Source: Eonycteris spelaea (taxonomy: Eukaryota > Chordata > Mammalia > Chiroptera > Pteropodidae). Taken from it: 64,000 nt of DNA. Where the stretch lies: contig PUFA01000166.1 in the NCBI GenBank assembly GCA_003508835.1, positions 372,001 through 436,000 on the forward strand, in the 5' to 3' direction. Position numbers and translations under genes: made by a program. The notes beneath the pieces were generated by a model that ran no database searches, was not told the origin of the DNA, and worked only from the letters and a program-made list of their open reading frames with translations. Shown piece after piece: positions 9,860 through 22,565 of this stretch (positions within the stretch are counted from its first letter, which is position 1; every line of letters starts with the position of its first letter).

Positions 9860-10211
9860 CGTTTTCTTATTCAAACTAGATAATGGTGATCTAGGCAGAC
9901 AGATTCCTGCCCTAAATGTAACTTACATTTTTTTTTTTTTTTTGTGGGGGAGAGTAGTAAACATAAGCAAATAAATATGTACTATAAGGTCAGGTTGTGA
10001 CAAATGTTATGAAGATATATAATCGGGGTGAAAGAGAGTGATAGATGTTATTTTTGATATGATATAGGAGGGCCTCGGAGGAGATTGCATTTGAGGGGAG
10101 ACCTGAATGAAGCAAGGGAAAAAGCAATGTCCATATTTAGGAGGAGAGTTTCACACAGAGGGAACAGAACAGCTGATGCAAAGGCATTAAATCAGGAACA
10201 TGCTTGGCAAA

Positions 10212-10212
<1 letters not shown>
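9860..10212 (-). repeat. LINE L2 fragment, antisense
   Basis: Antisense L2 text runs through 'agcaaataaatatgtacta', 'aggagattgcatttgaggg', 'gagacctgaatgaagcaag' and 'gatgcaaaggcattaaatc', interrupted by a T-run at 9931-9947. The copy ends in the AT microsatellite. Confidence 0.8.
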
Positions 10213-10255
<43 letters not shown>

Positions 10256-10345
10256 ATCATACGTATGATAGATATATATATATCTATCATACGTATGATA
10301 GATATATAACATAAATAATGTATATAATATAATATATATATGAGA
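10213..10345. repeat. (AT)n microsatellite with two copies of an 18-bp palindrome
   Basis: A TA run from 10213 to about 10252 is followed by two 30-bp units. Each contains the perfect palindrome CTATCATACGTATGATAG (10254-10271 and 10284-10301). The block ends in further AT-rich sequence. It could extrude as a hairpin or cruciform. Confidence 0.9.
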
Positions 10346-11079
10346 TACCAAGATTTGAATGTTTTCAGTATAGTTAAGATACACTACTGGATAATTCTTT
10401 TTAATGTTTATTTAAACATAAATGAGGGCCTCATTTATTTAGAACCTTACTTGTAAATTTTCGTTGGGTTTATAGAAATTGTCTGGGCATCTGAGAGGGC
10501 CATGATCTTTAGGGCTGCCTTCCCTCACTCCAGTGGCCTGTCTTAGAGTCATGGTTACAGTGGACACTCAGCCTAAGGAAAGAACGAATTCAGGGGTTTG
10601 TATGTATAGAGGTAGGAGTGGTAATAATGGACTAAATCACATATAAAACTGGGATAAATGTAAATGTGAGAGTTTTTCATCATCTGTAAAAATAAATGAG
10701 TAAAGGGTTACCATAATCTGGAGGTGATGTATGTTAAAGCTACTAACAGGAAGTGACAATTTAAGATAAACTTACAAGAGGAGAATTTTAGACTGCAGGA
10801 GGGTATCAAAAGGACACTAAGGCTTCTATCTGGTGGACAGGGAAGAGTGGAGGAGAGAGGTAGACAAAGAGAGGTGTTTCTTGTTAAGTATTTTGCTAGG
10901 TCCTGGTGAACTCAGTTGTGTCATAGAAAGTCCTCTGCCTCTTTCCTCCCTATAGTAGGTAGAGTAAATTGTTGCCTGATAGCTCTGTTAAACAAGTTAC
11001 AGCTCAGGTTAAAACAATGGTTATAATACATAGAATATGTACAGGTAATATCAAGGATATTTAATCTGTGTAATGGGTT
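10346..11079 (+). other. Intron 1 segment, mostly unassigned
   Basis: No gene. Parts at 10600-10900 (for example 'aaaggacactaaggcttct') recall antisense L2, but the match is too weak for a firm call. Confidence 0.35.
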
Positions 11080-11650
11080 TGTTCGTTCTACAAATATGTG
11101 AGCGTCTGTGCTGGATAGTATTGTGACAGTGATATAGTAGTGAATATGACAGACAAGGCCCCTAGTCTTTGGAGCCTATTTTCTAATGTACAAATATTGA
11201 CACCAAAGGAATAAGCACAACACTCTGAATAGTCTTTGCAGTAATGAGGTCTATGAAGAAAACAGTATAATCAAGAGTGTTCAGAAGATGGGGCACTATT
11301 TTACTTGTTTACAACAGAAAATTATTTTTCTCCCTAAATGTCACTTTCACTGTGTTCTGTTGAATTTTCCTTCCCTAGCATTTAATGACATTTTAGCCAG
11401 ATCCCATATCTTTCTGGTCTTAAAAGTAATGTTTAGTCCAAGTTCAAATTTCAATCTCATAGCAAATCAAAGCACCTCTTCTACCAGCTCAAGACCTTGA
11501 CTCTGGATATACAGAGAAGAAAGGGGGAAGGGCATTTTTCTTAGATTGGTTTGGGAAGACCTCTCTGAGGTGACATTGTTGCTTAGGTGAGCTTGGCATC
11601 TTGGAGGAACACCTTCAAAAGGGTGATGTAGTTGGAATATAGTGAGAATT
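11080..11650 (-). repeat. LINE L2 antisense copy split by a 230-bp segment
   Basis: 11080-11270 reads as antisense L2 ('gacagacaaggcccctagt'). L2 resumes at 11505-11650 ('tgggaagacctctctgagg', 'gagcttggcatcttggagg'). The 11280-11500 stretch between them does not fit L2 and looks inserted; its family was not recognised. Confidence 0.6.
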
Positions 11651-13549
11651 GCCAGTATTCAAATATATACTGTAGTTTGTGGTTCTTTTGGTTAATGGGG
11701 ATTGCAGATGTGGTTTTAAAATCACATAACTGAGAGCACTAGCGGCCATAGACAATATGGGAACCCACACATTCAAGTAGCTAACCTCGTAATTTATGTG
11801 AGAGGCCTAAAATATAAATTGGATTCCTTTTGTGAGTTAGTAAATACTGGATATAATCCTTAATAGATAAGGAACTTCAAAGAAAACAAATACAAATCTT
11901 AAAAAAAATTAAATTCCTTGGGTTGTAGTAAAAATGTTACTGGCATGAGAGAATACAAGTGATAAAAAATAATTGCTGTTAATTGTATGGATGTTATTAT
12001 TTCTAGTATCGCCTTTTGTCCTTTCACCTTAGCTTTTCTTACACTTTTGTCATGAAGAGTTAGCAAGATGTACAGCAATAATAACTATATTCTTTATTTT
12101 CTCTTAAATGCAGCATTTGACATTATAAAATATTATAGTGATATTGCTCCTTTTATTTGATGGGGTATGTTTTGTCCTGTATAGATTTCTGGAGATTTTC
12201 AGGCAAACCAATAGGTAGTTTTTGTATTTTTGTTGCAAAGTAAGTGAGTCATTTAAAAATGATTCTGTTACTTTTAAAACATTTTGCAAGCCAGTGGGCT
12301 TTTCTGTTTTTGCTTGTTTTTATGTGTTTATTTAAGCATTCCTATTTTTTAACTTGGTCACGAATTTTATATATATGGATAAGCAATTTTATGTCTACTC
12401 TTTTTCCTGGGATTAAATGAAATGGAATTGTTGTAGATGAACTCATTGCTTGAAAAAGCACTCTTGAATTTCAATGGGAGGTGTGCAGATTTTTTTAAGT
12501 GATAATATATTCCAGAAAGATCTATATAGCATCTTTCATTACTGGCCTGTAATACTTCCTCCCACTCCAAACATGTTACAAGAAGTTAAACTTTTTCTCT
12601 AATTTACTTCCTAATGCATATTTGTTTTTCTTTGAAACAATCACCATGTCTACCGATAAGAGATTGTGGGACATTACTGTCAATCTGTTTTAGAACTGAA
12701 TCTTCCATTAGGGAATACTTTTCAGATAAAGTTGAATGTATTTTATTTGGGTCTGGCAACTAACATGTTATATTAAGAGATCCTGATTTCTTTATACCTA
12801 TTGGAGCAGGGAAAGGGAGCTGAACTGTTCACCTGCTTTTCTTTCATCTTTTTTTATTCTTTCAATTTTCATCCTGTCTCTCCTAATTGTTTCTGAGAAA
12901 CCGGACACTGTTTTTTTTGTTTGTTTTGTTTTGTTTTGTTTTTTGTTTTTGTCTCAGCTCTATGGGGGAGACAGTAAGAAGCAACTTAGTAGTAAATAAA
13001 CTTTTATTTAAAATAAAGAGAAAGGGAGAACACGGGGAACAAGAAATAAAAGCCAAGAAAGTTATAACTTCACCATTTGTTTTTATCTGACAGTATGTCC
13101 AAAATTGCACTTGTGTCCTCTCCTGATACCATCCAGCTCACATGCATTCCTTTCTATGCATTTCTTCTGTGGTCAGTGATTCCACCAGCCATTCCCTCAA
13201 GTAAGAAATTTCAGAGCTATGTTGTATTATCAAATAGGCAGAAAGAGTACATGTTTAGGATATCTTGCCTCCATAGAAAAAAATGAGAAAAAAAATGTGT
13301 GGGGGTTATATTTGATTTTTTTAAAGAAAACTTTCAGGCATTTAATCTATATTTTAGAGTCTATACTGTCCTTTGTATTTTGAATTATACTGGGAGGTAC
13401 TGGTCATTGGAGGGACTATATACTAGTCATTTGAGAGCTTAGGGCCTTAATACTGCTCGTTGAGGCATTTTTAACATTCTTTCTCTCATTTCCATATATA
13501 ATTACCACCAAATCCTGTTATTGTAGGAGAAGTAGAAGCAGTAGTAGTT
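11651..13549 (+). other. Intron 1 segment, nothing recognised apart from a simple repeat
   Basis: AT-rich sequence without identifiable exons. A (TTTTG)n simple repeat lies at 12909-12950. The short frames here are not gene-like. Confidence 0.4.
12909..12950 (+). repeat. (TTTTG)n simple repeat
   Basis: Runs of T interrupted by single G residues at about five-base spacing. Confidence 0.85.
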
Positions 13550-13797
13550 CTAATATAATGATAGCCAACATTTGTGTAATGTTTGTTTATGTCAGCCACT
13601 TTTCTGAACATTGTACATATGTATCCCTATAACTGCCCTTTCAACTAGATACTTATTAAATCCATTTTACCTAGATGAAGCTGAAGCCCATAGTTTAAGT
13701 AACTTACTCAAGGTCACACATTCCATAAGTGGCAAGTCATAATTTTATTCTTATAAAGTCTGCTTCACAGACCTCATATCATTAGCACCTTTCTGTT
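13550..13797 (-). repeat. MIR SINE, antisense
   Basis: 'atccattttacctagatga', 'agtaacttactcaaggtca' and 'cacacattccataagtggc' are the reverse-strand MIR landmarks in the right order. Nearly full length. Confidence 0.85.
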
Positions 13798-13809
13798 TCA
13801 TTGCCTTAG

Positions 13810-14060
13810 TTTACGATTTCATCATTTATTGTTCATATGGATTATTGCGTTAGCTTCCTGTTAGACTCCTTTTCAATTTTTCTTCCGTGAATTTGTAGAT
13901 AATCTTTCTAGAAGTTAAATATAATCACATCAGTAGCCAAGGACTACCATTTTCCCTCCATCCAAAGCATTATTTAATGTGTTTTATAATGTTACTATAG
14001 TTTATTTTGCTTAGAGTGAATACTTTCTTACTTTCAGGTGCAAAATATGTGATTTAGGAT
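13810..14060 (+). repeat. LINE L2 fragment (probable)
   Basis: Follows L2 loosely: 'ggattattgcgttagcttc' parallels L2 'gattattgcaatagcctcc', and 'ctacca..ccctccatccaa' continues it. Diverged. Confidence 0.5.
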
Positions 14061-14559
14061 CATCCCTACTCCAGTTTTGGAATTAGCATTTTCTTTAAGG
14101 ATCCTTTTTGTGGCATATGGTATTGAGAAATCAAGATCTGGATGCTAGGTATGCTAATTGCAATTGGGGTGTCATTGTTTTCAAGCCCTCTCTGGAATGA
14201 ACTAGGATACACATACACCGCTATACTATACTTATTTCTGTATCTGTATTATCAAAACTTATGAGTTCACTCCAATCCCAATAAATTCAATTCTAATAAA
14301 TTTAATTCTGTTTTTTTCCTTTTTCATGTATGTAACTTCCTTCTCTGACAGTGAGGAATCTTGCTTTTCGCCTGAATTATTCAAGGAGGGAAGGGAAGGA
14401 AGGGGAGAAAGAACTTAACATTCTTACTATGTATAGATGTAAAACTGTGAATACCTTAAAGCTCAGAATTCTTTAACAATTAAAAATAGATTTACCAATT
14501 AAATACACTAAAAACTCAGTAAGATTTAAATGAACAATACTAGCATGACAATTTTTAAA

Positions 14560-15560
14560 CTATTGAGTTATAACCTATATACAAAAATGCATACAAATCA
14601 TTAGTGTATAGTTGGAACCATACCTGTATAATTAGCATCCAGATCTAGATAGAATATTAACTGTACTCCTGAAAGCCCCTCTCTCTTGGCCCATCGAACT
14701 CTTAATTTTTAACCCCCTCCCCAAGGTAATCAGTGTTCTGACTTGTAACAATAGATGTGTTTTGCTTGTTCATGGACATTGATTGTATGTACTCTTGTGT
14801 CTGACCTCATTGCTCAACATTGTGAGATCCATCTATATTATTACATGGTAAATTTTTGTTGCTATATTTCATGTTTATGACTATTCCACAATTTATCCAT
14901 CCTATTGTTGATGGACATTGGGTTGTTTCCAATTTCTTAAAATTGAGAATAAAGATAACTGTGTACTATCTTTTACAAGTCTTTGGGTAGACATATGTAT
15001 GCAACTCAGTTGCAGGTATACCTGGGAGTATAATTGCTATGTTACATAGTATACATATATTCAGCTTTCATATATACTGCTAAATAGTTTTCTAAAATGG
15101 TTGTACCAATTAATACTCTAACCAGCACAATGAGTCCTAAAATCTCTAAATTCTTTCCCAACACTTGTTATTGTCATTCCCTTCTATTTTAGCTTTTTTG
15201 CTCATATGTAGTGATGTTTCACTATGGTTTTAGTATGTATTTCCCTGATGATTATCGATGATGGGCACCTTTTCATTTAGTTTTTGGCCATTTAGCTATT
15301 TTCTTCAAAAGGTTCAAAGTTTTGCCAGTTTTTAAATTGGATTGTCTTTCTTTTCTTACTGGTTTTTAGTAATCTTTGCATATTCTGGATAAGAGCCTTT
15401 CTTGGGTATATACCTTCTTCCACTCTGTGGGTTGCTTATTTCACTCCTAGTGGTATCTTTTGAGGAACTAGAGTTCTTAATTTTAATACAATACTATTTG
15501 TCATTTTTTTCATCTTACGATTATTGCTTGGTCATACATAGGTCATACAAATGATCCAGA
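14560..15560 (-). mobile_element. L1M 3'-end fragment, antisense
   Basis: About 1 kb of the characteristic antisense L1M text: 'ctattgttgatggacattg', 'ggttgtttccaatttctta', 'tgggagtataattgctatg', 'tctggataagagcctttct' and 'tctgtgggttgcttatttc'. This corresponds to the end of ORF2 and the 3' region. Too decayed to code. Confidence 0.9.
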
Positions 15561-15644
15561 CTCTACTTGCATTAATATTTAATTTTTTAATGAAAAAAAA
15601 GTTTATTTTTATAGTTTTGAGCCTCAGGAATAAATCTTGGAACC

Positions 15645-15815
15645 TTTTTAGGAATCCATGAACCACAATTTAAGAAATACTATATTGGAATGTGAATTCC
15701 TTGAAGAACTTTCATTTATGTGTCCCAACGACTGGCATAATTTTTCATGTACAGTAGGCATTCAGGTATTTATTGAATGAATACATGTAATAAGTGAATG
15801 ATGAAGAAGTACCAA
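15645..15815 (+). repeat. LINE L2 extreme 3' end
   Basis: 'aatgtgaattccttgaaga' through 'cagtaggcattcaggtatt' and 'tattgaatgaata' match the L2 terminus ending in TGAATGAA-type repeats. Confidence 0.65.
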
Positions 15816-16179
15816 AAAATAAACTCTTATCAGTATTATAATTTTTTTCTTAAAGTCAATTCGTGTGTCTAAAATATAAGCATTGTCAGAATTTAATTAT
15901 TTTAACTCTGTAAGAAAAACCTAAAGGCTTTAAAGGGAAGTGTAATATATTTTTTTATTTCAATGGAAAAAGATTCAACTTTTGGGAAAATAGTTTAAGG
16001 GTAAATATGTTTTTTATGTAATGATGCTTTCACCTTATTGCTTTTAGATAATTGACACTAATTTATTATATCACAGTTTTTTTGTTTTTTTGTTTTTTTG
16101 CAATTTACAGATCTGATGAATTTAATCCACAGGCTGGATCTGGCCCATACACTAGAAGTTTCTTCATTCCTCATCCCAG

Positions 16180-16460
16180 AAAGATTCAAGGAGTTAAGAA
16201 TGTGGCTCTAACAGAACCAAATTATTTAGATTTGAACCCCTGCTCTGCCGCTTATTACCAGTAACCTTAAGGAAATAACCTAATCTCAAGTTACAGTGTA
16301 TAGTTTTTCATTATAAAATGATACTATCACGTAACACATAGGGTAACACAAAGATTATCACCTAACACAAAGGTAAATGAATTAATACGCTTGTACGTAT
16401 TTAGAATAGTATCAAACACAGAACTAGCAATTAGATATCATAATGTAAAATGATCAAAAT
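16180..16460 (+). repeat. MIR SINE, sense
   Basis: 'atttgaacccctgctctgc', 'cgcttattacca' and the later 'aatgaattaatacgcttgt' align with MIR from the box-B-like region onward. Diverged, with an internal expansion near 16330-16380. Confidence 0.65.
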
Positions 16461-16829
16461 GATGGCGTGATTTATCATGAAGATTATGCTAAAGTTAAAT
16501 AATGGAGGGTGTAAATAACTGAACTCAATTTTATTTATAGATATTAGATATATGAACTACACATGGAAATGTAAAGTAAAATATTTAAAGGTAAACACAG
16601 GATATTCTCTTTTGTATCACAGATATCATATGTACAAAATTAGCCAAATGCCATATATTTGCAATGAAAGAAATAGTGAAAAATCATGCAATGCAGTGAT
16701 TAAACAAAACCAGTAAAAATATAATGAGAAACTTTTAAAAATTCCACCCTTCTATAACCTCAATTTCAATCATCCCACTCTGATTAATTAACCACTCCTG
16801 TCTTTATAACTCATTCTAGTACTCTTATT

Positions 16830-17960
16830 TCAATAACCCAACTCTTCTAGGGTCTGCAGCCTATTTCTGCCACCATATTGTTTAATGTCTTTGATCTGTG
16901 TGTTTATAGTTTTCATCAAATTAGGAAACATTTTGGCCTTTATTTCTTCAAATACTCCACCCACCCCGGGACTCTGATTATATGTAGGTTGGGATAATTT
17001 AATGCCCCCACGGCTCACTGATAATCATTTTTTAAACTTTTGTTTCTATGATGTTCATGCTTTCCTCTGTCTTCTTCAATGGGTGGAGTGTATTCATAAT
17101 AGCTGATTTAACATCTTTGTCTACTGAAACTATGTCATTTCTGGGTCAGTTTCTGTTGATGGGTTTTTCTCTTCATGGGTTATATCTTCCTTCTTTGCCT
17201 GCTTGGTAATTTTTGATTGGTTGCCAGACATTGTGAGTTTCATGGTTTAGGGGCTGGATTTTTAAAATGTCTTTCAAATATTTTTGGATTTGGCTGTGAC
17301 ACAGTTAAATTGCTTGGAATCAGTTTGAACATTTTGAAGCTTGCTTTTAAGTTTTGTTAGAGTGGGTCTATAACAACATTCAGGGTAGGGCTACTTTGTG
17401 TCCACTATAGATGCAGTACCTTTCTGAGGACTCTACCAATGCCTAGCATATTAAGAAACATTTCTGCTCTGGCTACTGAGAACACAAAGTACTCGTACTC
17501 CTAGTCTCGGCTTGTGTGGGCTCTGGTGATTGCTGTGTGCTCCTGTCTAATGGTTCTTTCCCTAGTCTCTGATAGTTTTCTCACACACTTGTCTAAGTCA
17601 GTATTCAATCAAAGACTCAAGGGGAGCCCTCTATATATCTCCAGAGCTCTCTCTCTGTGTAGCTCCTTTTTTTCTTATACTCGGTGCCACGAATTTTCAT
17701 TGCTTTGGCCTCCCCAAACTCTGAAATCTGCCATCTAGTATTAGTACAATCACCAGGCTATTTCATTTTCCCCTGCTTGTGCTGAGGCCTGAAATCTCTA
17801 GGCAGTATGCTTGGGCATTTGTAGGGCTCTCACCTCATTTGTTTTCCTTTTCTCAGGAAGCACTGCCCAGTACTGCCCTTTGGCTTTCTAGTTGTTTAGC
17901 AGGTGGGGAATTCTGGCTCCTATTATTTCATCATGATTGAAAGCAGGACTCTCTGTCTTT
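16830..17960 (-). mobile_element. L1M 3'-region fragment, antisense
   Basis: Antisense L1 text around 'ctgattatatgtaggttgg', 'cagtttctgttgatgggtt', 'atattccttctttgcctgc'-like and 'ttgccagacattgtgagtt' matches long L1M 3' untranslated regions. The distal portion after 17500 is less certain. Confidence 0.65.
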
Positions 17961-17999
17961 CATCATCCTGATGTCTCTTCTTTCTCCCTTACCCAGCAT

Positions 18000-19205
18000 A
18001 AATTCTCTGTTCAGTAATTATAATCACTCCTTCAAATACACTTGACTCCGTTGCACCTCTTTTGTTTCACTGGGTAAAACCACAACCCTGGTTAAATCCA
18101 TCGCCTCACCTTTTAGTGCCAGCACCTGTGTAGTTGAATGTTGCAGAGGAAAATGCACTCATGCTGTTTTCACTTTAAATATATGACCACAAACTATAAT
18201 TGAGCCTAGTCACACTACACTTCAATAATCATTTATTTTTCCACTTTCCTAGATGTCTGCTTCCCATCTTTTCTCTCAAAATTCCAGCACCTCCTCCCCC
18301 ATTCTCCAAGGCATTTTTCTTATTTCCACATCACTGAGAAATTAAAAAATGAACTTCTCAGCATGGCAGCACATCTATCCACCTACCAGCATCTGCATGT
18401 ACATACTTTGCTTTCTCTAGCATATAGCCAATATCTCCACCAGTGCATTAGATTCCATTTTCTCTTGCCCACCCTGGGCAATTTAAATTCTGCAATAGTA
18501 TTCTCCCTTTTTCTCCTATACGTCAATATTATATCTTGGAACATGCCTAATGTATTACATTAAAAAAAAAAAAATCAACTCCCTCTCACCCTAACAATTA
18601 CAATGCCATTTCTGTGCTCCCTTTTACAGCAAAAATTGTCAAGTTGTCTGTACTTTCTCTACTTTTTCCTATCTTTCTTTCTTAATTCTACTCCAGTCTG
18701 GCTTTTATCCTTATCACTCTACAAAAAAACTGATATTAACAAAAATCTCAATGACTTCAATGTTGTTATTTCAGTTGTTATCTTACATTTGCTAAAGCTG
18801 ATCAACCCCGTCTTTCTTGATACACTTTATTTGCTTGGTTTCCAGAGTGCGGTACTCTTGATTCTCTTGCCATCTCTGGTTGCTCTGTCTTCTTAGTTCT
18901 TACTCTTTTTCCTACTTCTTATTGTTGGATACCTAAGGACTCAGGCCTGGATATTCTCCTCTACTTATATTCACTTCCAGTAATCTTTTAAAACCCACCG
19001 GTATTCTTATGACTTTCAAATTTTTATTTCCTAATCAGACCTTTCTTTTAAATCTCAATTTGCTCATCAAGTTGCCTATTTAACATCTTTAAATGTGTTT
19101 AAATGTGTCAAATGTAACATGTCTGAAGCCAAATTCCTAAGCTTTCATTTTTTAAGCCTGTTACATCTGCAGTTTTTCCATTCCAGTTGATAGCAATGCC
19201 ATACT
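18000..19205 (+). repeat. LINE L2, 5' piece of a split copy
   Basis: L2 coding-region remnants in sense: 'ccatctctggttgctctgt', 'actcaggcctggatattct', 'ttgctcatcaagttgccta', 'tttaacatctttaaatgtg', 'ctgaagccaaattcctaag' and 'gtttttccattccagttga'. It stops mid-element near 19205 and continues after the 420-bp insert at 19626. Confidence 0.8.
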
Positions 19206-19625
19206 TGGACATGTCAAATCACAAAACTAAAGCAATTTAGTAATGAATTTGATGTCTTTTATTAAAGGAAAAATAATCCGTACATTGGGGAAATATAGTG
19301 CCTAACAAGCAGTGGAGCATTCTTAATGAGGGATTTTGAGCAAGAGTGAGTTTTATAGAATGTCAGAAGCAGCAATGTGTAAACAGGGCTAGGGATGGCT
19401 AGGAGGTTAGGGCTTTTCTTACAAGGTAAGCAGGTCTTTTTTTTTTTTTCCTTTAAGGTTATCTAGCTAAAGTTGAGTTGGAGGATTGTGATTGGTGTTG
19501 AGTTCCCTTGACAGTGAGCAGTTTCCTATATGTGCAGCCTGACTTAGGTTTGGATTTGTGATGTGGACTGGCCACAAGGGTGGCCTCCATTTTGTGGGTC
19601 CTGATATACGAATTAATTTTATCAA
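19206..19625. mobile_element. 420-bp insertion inside L2, family not recognised
   Basis: L2 text breaks at about 19205 and resumes at about 19626 exactly where the consensus continues. The intervening sequence, with a T-run at 19439-19450 and a 'ggtggcctccattttgtgg' segment, is therefore a later insertion. TCAAAT occurs near both edges (19216-19221 and 19621-19626) and could be a target-site duplication. Size and composition would fit a solitary LTR, but I cannot name it. Confidence 0.6.
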
Positions 19626-20110
19626 ATAAAAGCCTTAGAGTCATCCTTTATTTCTTTCTCTCCAATGCATACTGTGAGGAAATTCTGTTAATGCCACCTT
19701 TAAAACATAAAATCTACAATTCACTGACTCCATTGCTACCACCCTGGTCGAAGTCATTATCATCTCTCACCTTGCCACCGAACCCTACCCATCCCTAACC
19801 CTTTGCCCCTTGTAATGTATTCTCAACCTAGCAATCAGGGAGATTTTGAAATGTCACTTCCTGCTCAGAAATTTTTAATGGTTCACCATCTCACTTATAT
19901 TGAAGCCAAAGTCTTTATAGTGGCCTTCAAGATCTTACATGATCCAACCTTCTTGTTTTTCTGATCTCATCTGCTCTTTCCTCTGTCCTTACTTTGTTCT
20001 ACCTTGATTACATCTTCAGTGTTCTACCTTGCAGTGGCTGCTTCCTCTGCCTGGAATATTCTTCCCCCATGTATCTTCCATGGCCAACTCCCCATTGGCT
20101 TCCCCGTGGC
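19626..20110 (+). repeat. LINE L2, 3' piece of the split copy
   Basis: Continues L2 from 'aaagccttagagtcatcct' through 'ccattgctaccaccctggt', 'aagtcattatcatctctca', 'agtggccttcaagatctta' and 'tgcctggaatattcttccc'. Confidence 0.85.
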
Positions 20111-21139
20111 CCATTTGTGTTTTTGAGAAAAGTACCTGTGAGGGAATTAGTTGTACTGTAAGGAGTAAATGATAAAGGGGCAGGGGGATGGCAAATGTTG
20201 AAATACTCTTGGTCTGAAAGAGCCCACATGTGGAATAATCCTAGACTTACTAGCAATTGGTGAGAGTGATAATGAAAAACTTAAAGCAGCCTTAAGTTAG
20301 CCATTGGAAACATTAGTAAATCATCGTTCATAATTTGAAGGTCCCTTCACTTAGGCATTCTGTTTTGTGGAGAATAGGTTCAGGGTGTGCTCTTCAGTTT
20401 AACAGAATAAGTCAAAAAATTGCTTGAGTATCAAATTTGGAATCTATTAAAAAGCTTAATAGAAAACATTCAATTGTTAAAGTCCTCTTTTAATTGAGTA
20501 TCAGGGAAATTGTTTCTGTGATGACTCTTGTATGTTTTCATCAAATAGGAAAATGAAAATGTGTTTCCTTTTATTTTGCCATTTATGATAATTTCAGAGC
20601 CTAACCAGTATTTAATTTATCTCGAATACCCTTTTAGTCCTCTTTACCCTTTTAGTCCTCTTTACCTTTTTGCTTTTTAATTGAAGGATTTATAGGACAC
20701 TTAATTTTATAAGTTGTCAAAATTGCTTATGGAAATAGACATAATTGACACGATAAAGTATTTCTTATTAAGAGGGAATTATGAGTCTCTGTGTCATAGT
20801 CAAGAAAAGATGTGTGTATTCTTTCTGTGGTTCTTTGATACTTGTTAGTTTGTACACCGTTTCTTAGAGGGAAGAATAAATGAAGAAATGAGGGTTATAG
20901 GAAAATAACAGTAGAAAAAGGTTAGTACACAAAGTGTATGCCATAGGATCACAAATCTGACTGAATTTTTAATTAGACAACACTAAGATGTCCATAAGGT
21001 AAAAATAAACTAGTTTTTCAGGGGAGAAGCACAGCAAATCCTGGTACTAAATTTTGAGTGAATATCTTTTGTGGGTTCTTGTAATAAGAATACTGTGATA
21101 AAAGTAAGTACCTGGGGCAAGACAGTAATAGCTTTTAGG
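20111..21139 (+). other. Intron 1 segment, nothing recognised
   Basis: Unassigned AT-rich sequence with a two-copy 18-bp tandem (ACCCTTTTAGTCCTCTTT) near 20628-20663. Confidence 0.4.
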
Positions 21140-21370
21140 ATCCTCTGTTTGTGGTTCTTCATTTGGAGGGAAGGGGTCCTAACATTTTAATGTAATTTTA
21201 TCATGAATTTGCTAAACATGTAGATTCTAAACTCATCCTCAAGAGATTCTGATCCAGAAGGTCTAAGGTAGGTTTTAGAAATCTATATGCGTAATCACCA
21301 TCTTTGATGATTCTAATATAGGTTCTTGTCAGACCATATATTTAGAAACTGCTTCTGCGTCATAATTTCA
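21140..21370 (+). mobile_element. MER5-like hAT-Charlie MITE
   Basis: The core 'agagattctgatccagaag' followed by 'gtctaaggtaggttttaga' and 'aatctatatgcgtaatcac' parallels MER5 ('gattctgattcagtaggtc...'). Diverged, with eroded ends. Confidence 0.55.
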
Positions 21371-21639
21371 GGGAGTTCACATATTCTGCATAGTCAGTTT
21401 ATGGACCTTATTTGGTACAAGTGAGCAACATCCTCAACAATTGTATAGTAAAAACAATGAGTTTCATAGGGGTGTGTGGTGCTGGTATCTTAGAAAATTG
21501 ATTTTTGTTGAAATCTATTGGCAAAAGCAAGTTACATGGCCAATACTTAATTTGAAAAGGAACAGAACAAATGACTAATAGATGGAGTATCCTTTTTTCT
21601 TTTTAACAATATAATGAATTGATTTTATTTCTAATATCG

Positions 21640-21905
21640 AACGATTTTCACATTCTTGGGTTTAACCACACATGATTATGAAGTATTCTGTTGATATGCC
21701 GCTTGTTTAATTTATTAATATTTATTTAAGACTTTTGCATTACTGTTCTCTAGTTAGATTGGTCTAGAGTTTCCATTTCTTGTTCTCTTATCACCAATTT
21801 GGTATCACGGTTTTGTTAGAATTATAAAATGAGATAGGTATCTTTCTGTGGGTTTTTTTTTTTTCAGAGTTTATATAGATTTTCAATACACTTTTTGTGA
21901 GGAGT
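21640..21905 (-). mobile_element. L1 ORF2-region fragment, antisense
   Basis: 'ttggtatcacggttttgtt' then 'ataaaatgagataggtatc' and 'ttttcagagtt' match the antisense L1 ORF2 segment 'tttggtatcaggg..cataaaatgagttagg'. Short and diverged. Confidence 0.6.
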
Positions 21906-21944
21906 TTAGGACAACTATAAAATCAGAGGGTACCTTCTCCATCC

Positions 21945-22565
21945 ACACACAAGACCACCCTTACTTCTGACACCAGCTGCATGTTTGGGAGGCTCCCAAA
22001 ACCAGCTTGAGGTTCCAAAATTCATTAGAAAGACTCAGGTCTTACTGAAAGCTTTTCTACTCAGGGTTACATTTTATTACAGAGAAAGGATACAGATTAA
22101 GATCAGCCAAAGGAAGAGACATAAAGGGCAGAGTCCAGGAGGGTTTCAAACACAGAACTTCTTCCCTTGTCCTCTCCCATGCAGTCAGGTCACTTTTCAC
22201 TCCTTCCTCAATGTGTGACAGTGCATATGGAGTACAGCTAGCCAGGGAAGCTCACCTAACTTTGGGCATCCAAAATTTTTATTGGGGCTTCATCATGTAG
22301 GCGTAATTGATTGATTGTTTACATGGGTAATCTCAGTCTCCAGGTTGGCTGACCCAAAGCCTCCACCCTAAGTCACATTGTTGGTGTTTCTGGATTGCCC
22401 AGCCACCACCTTAAGACTATATGTGTATGACCAGTCCTCTCTCTAAATCACATTATCCAGTATGACCCAAGGTCCCCAGGCAAATAATGACATAACATTC
22501 CAAGGGCCCAGCGATTATCTTCTAGAAGCCAAGGGCAAAGGCCAGACCACCTCTTTGGACCAGAC
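21945..22565 (-). mobile_element. ERVL-type solitary LTR, copy A
   Basis: Starts with 'gacaccagctgcatgtttg' and continues 'acattttattacagagaaa', 'ggatacagattaagatcag', 'agggcagagtccaggaggg', 'ggggcttcatcatgtaggc', and 'attccaagggcccagcgat' near the end. This is the antisense text of an ERVL-group LTR, homologous to the LTR at 25510-26075 but a different subfamily. No internal proviral genes are adjacent. It ends about 200 bp before coding exon 2. Confidence 0.7.

Noticed and set aside
10187..10384. Tyr/Ile-rich frames at the AT microsatellite
   Set aside because: Translation of a TA/GATA simple repeat, not a protein.
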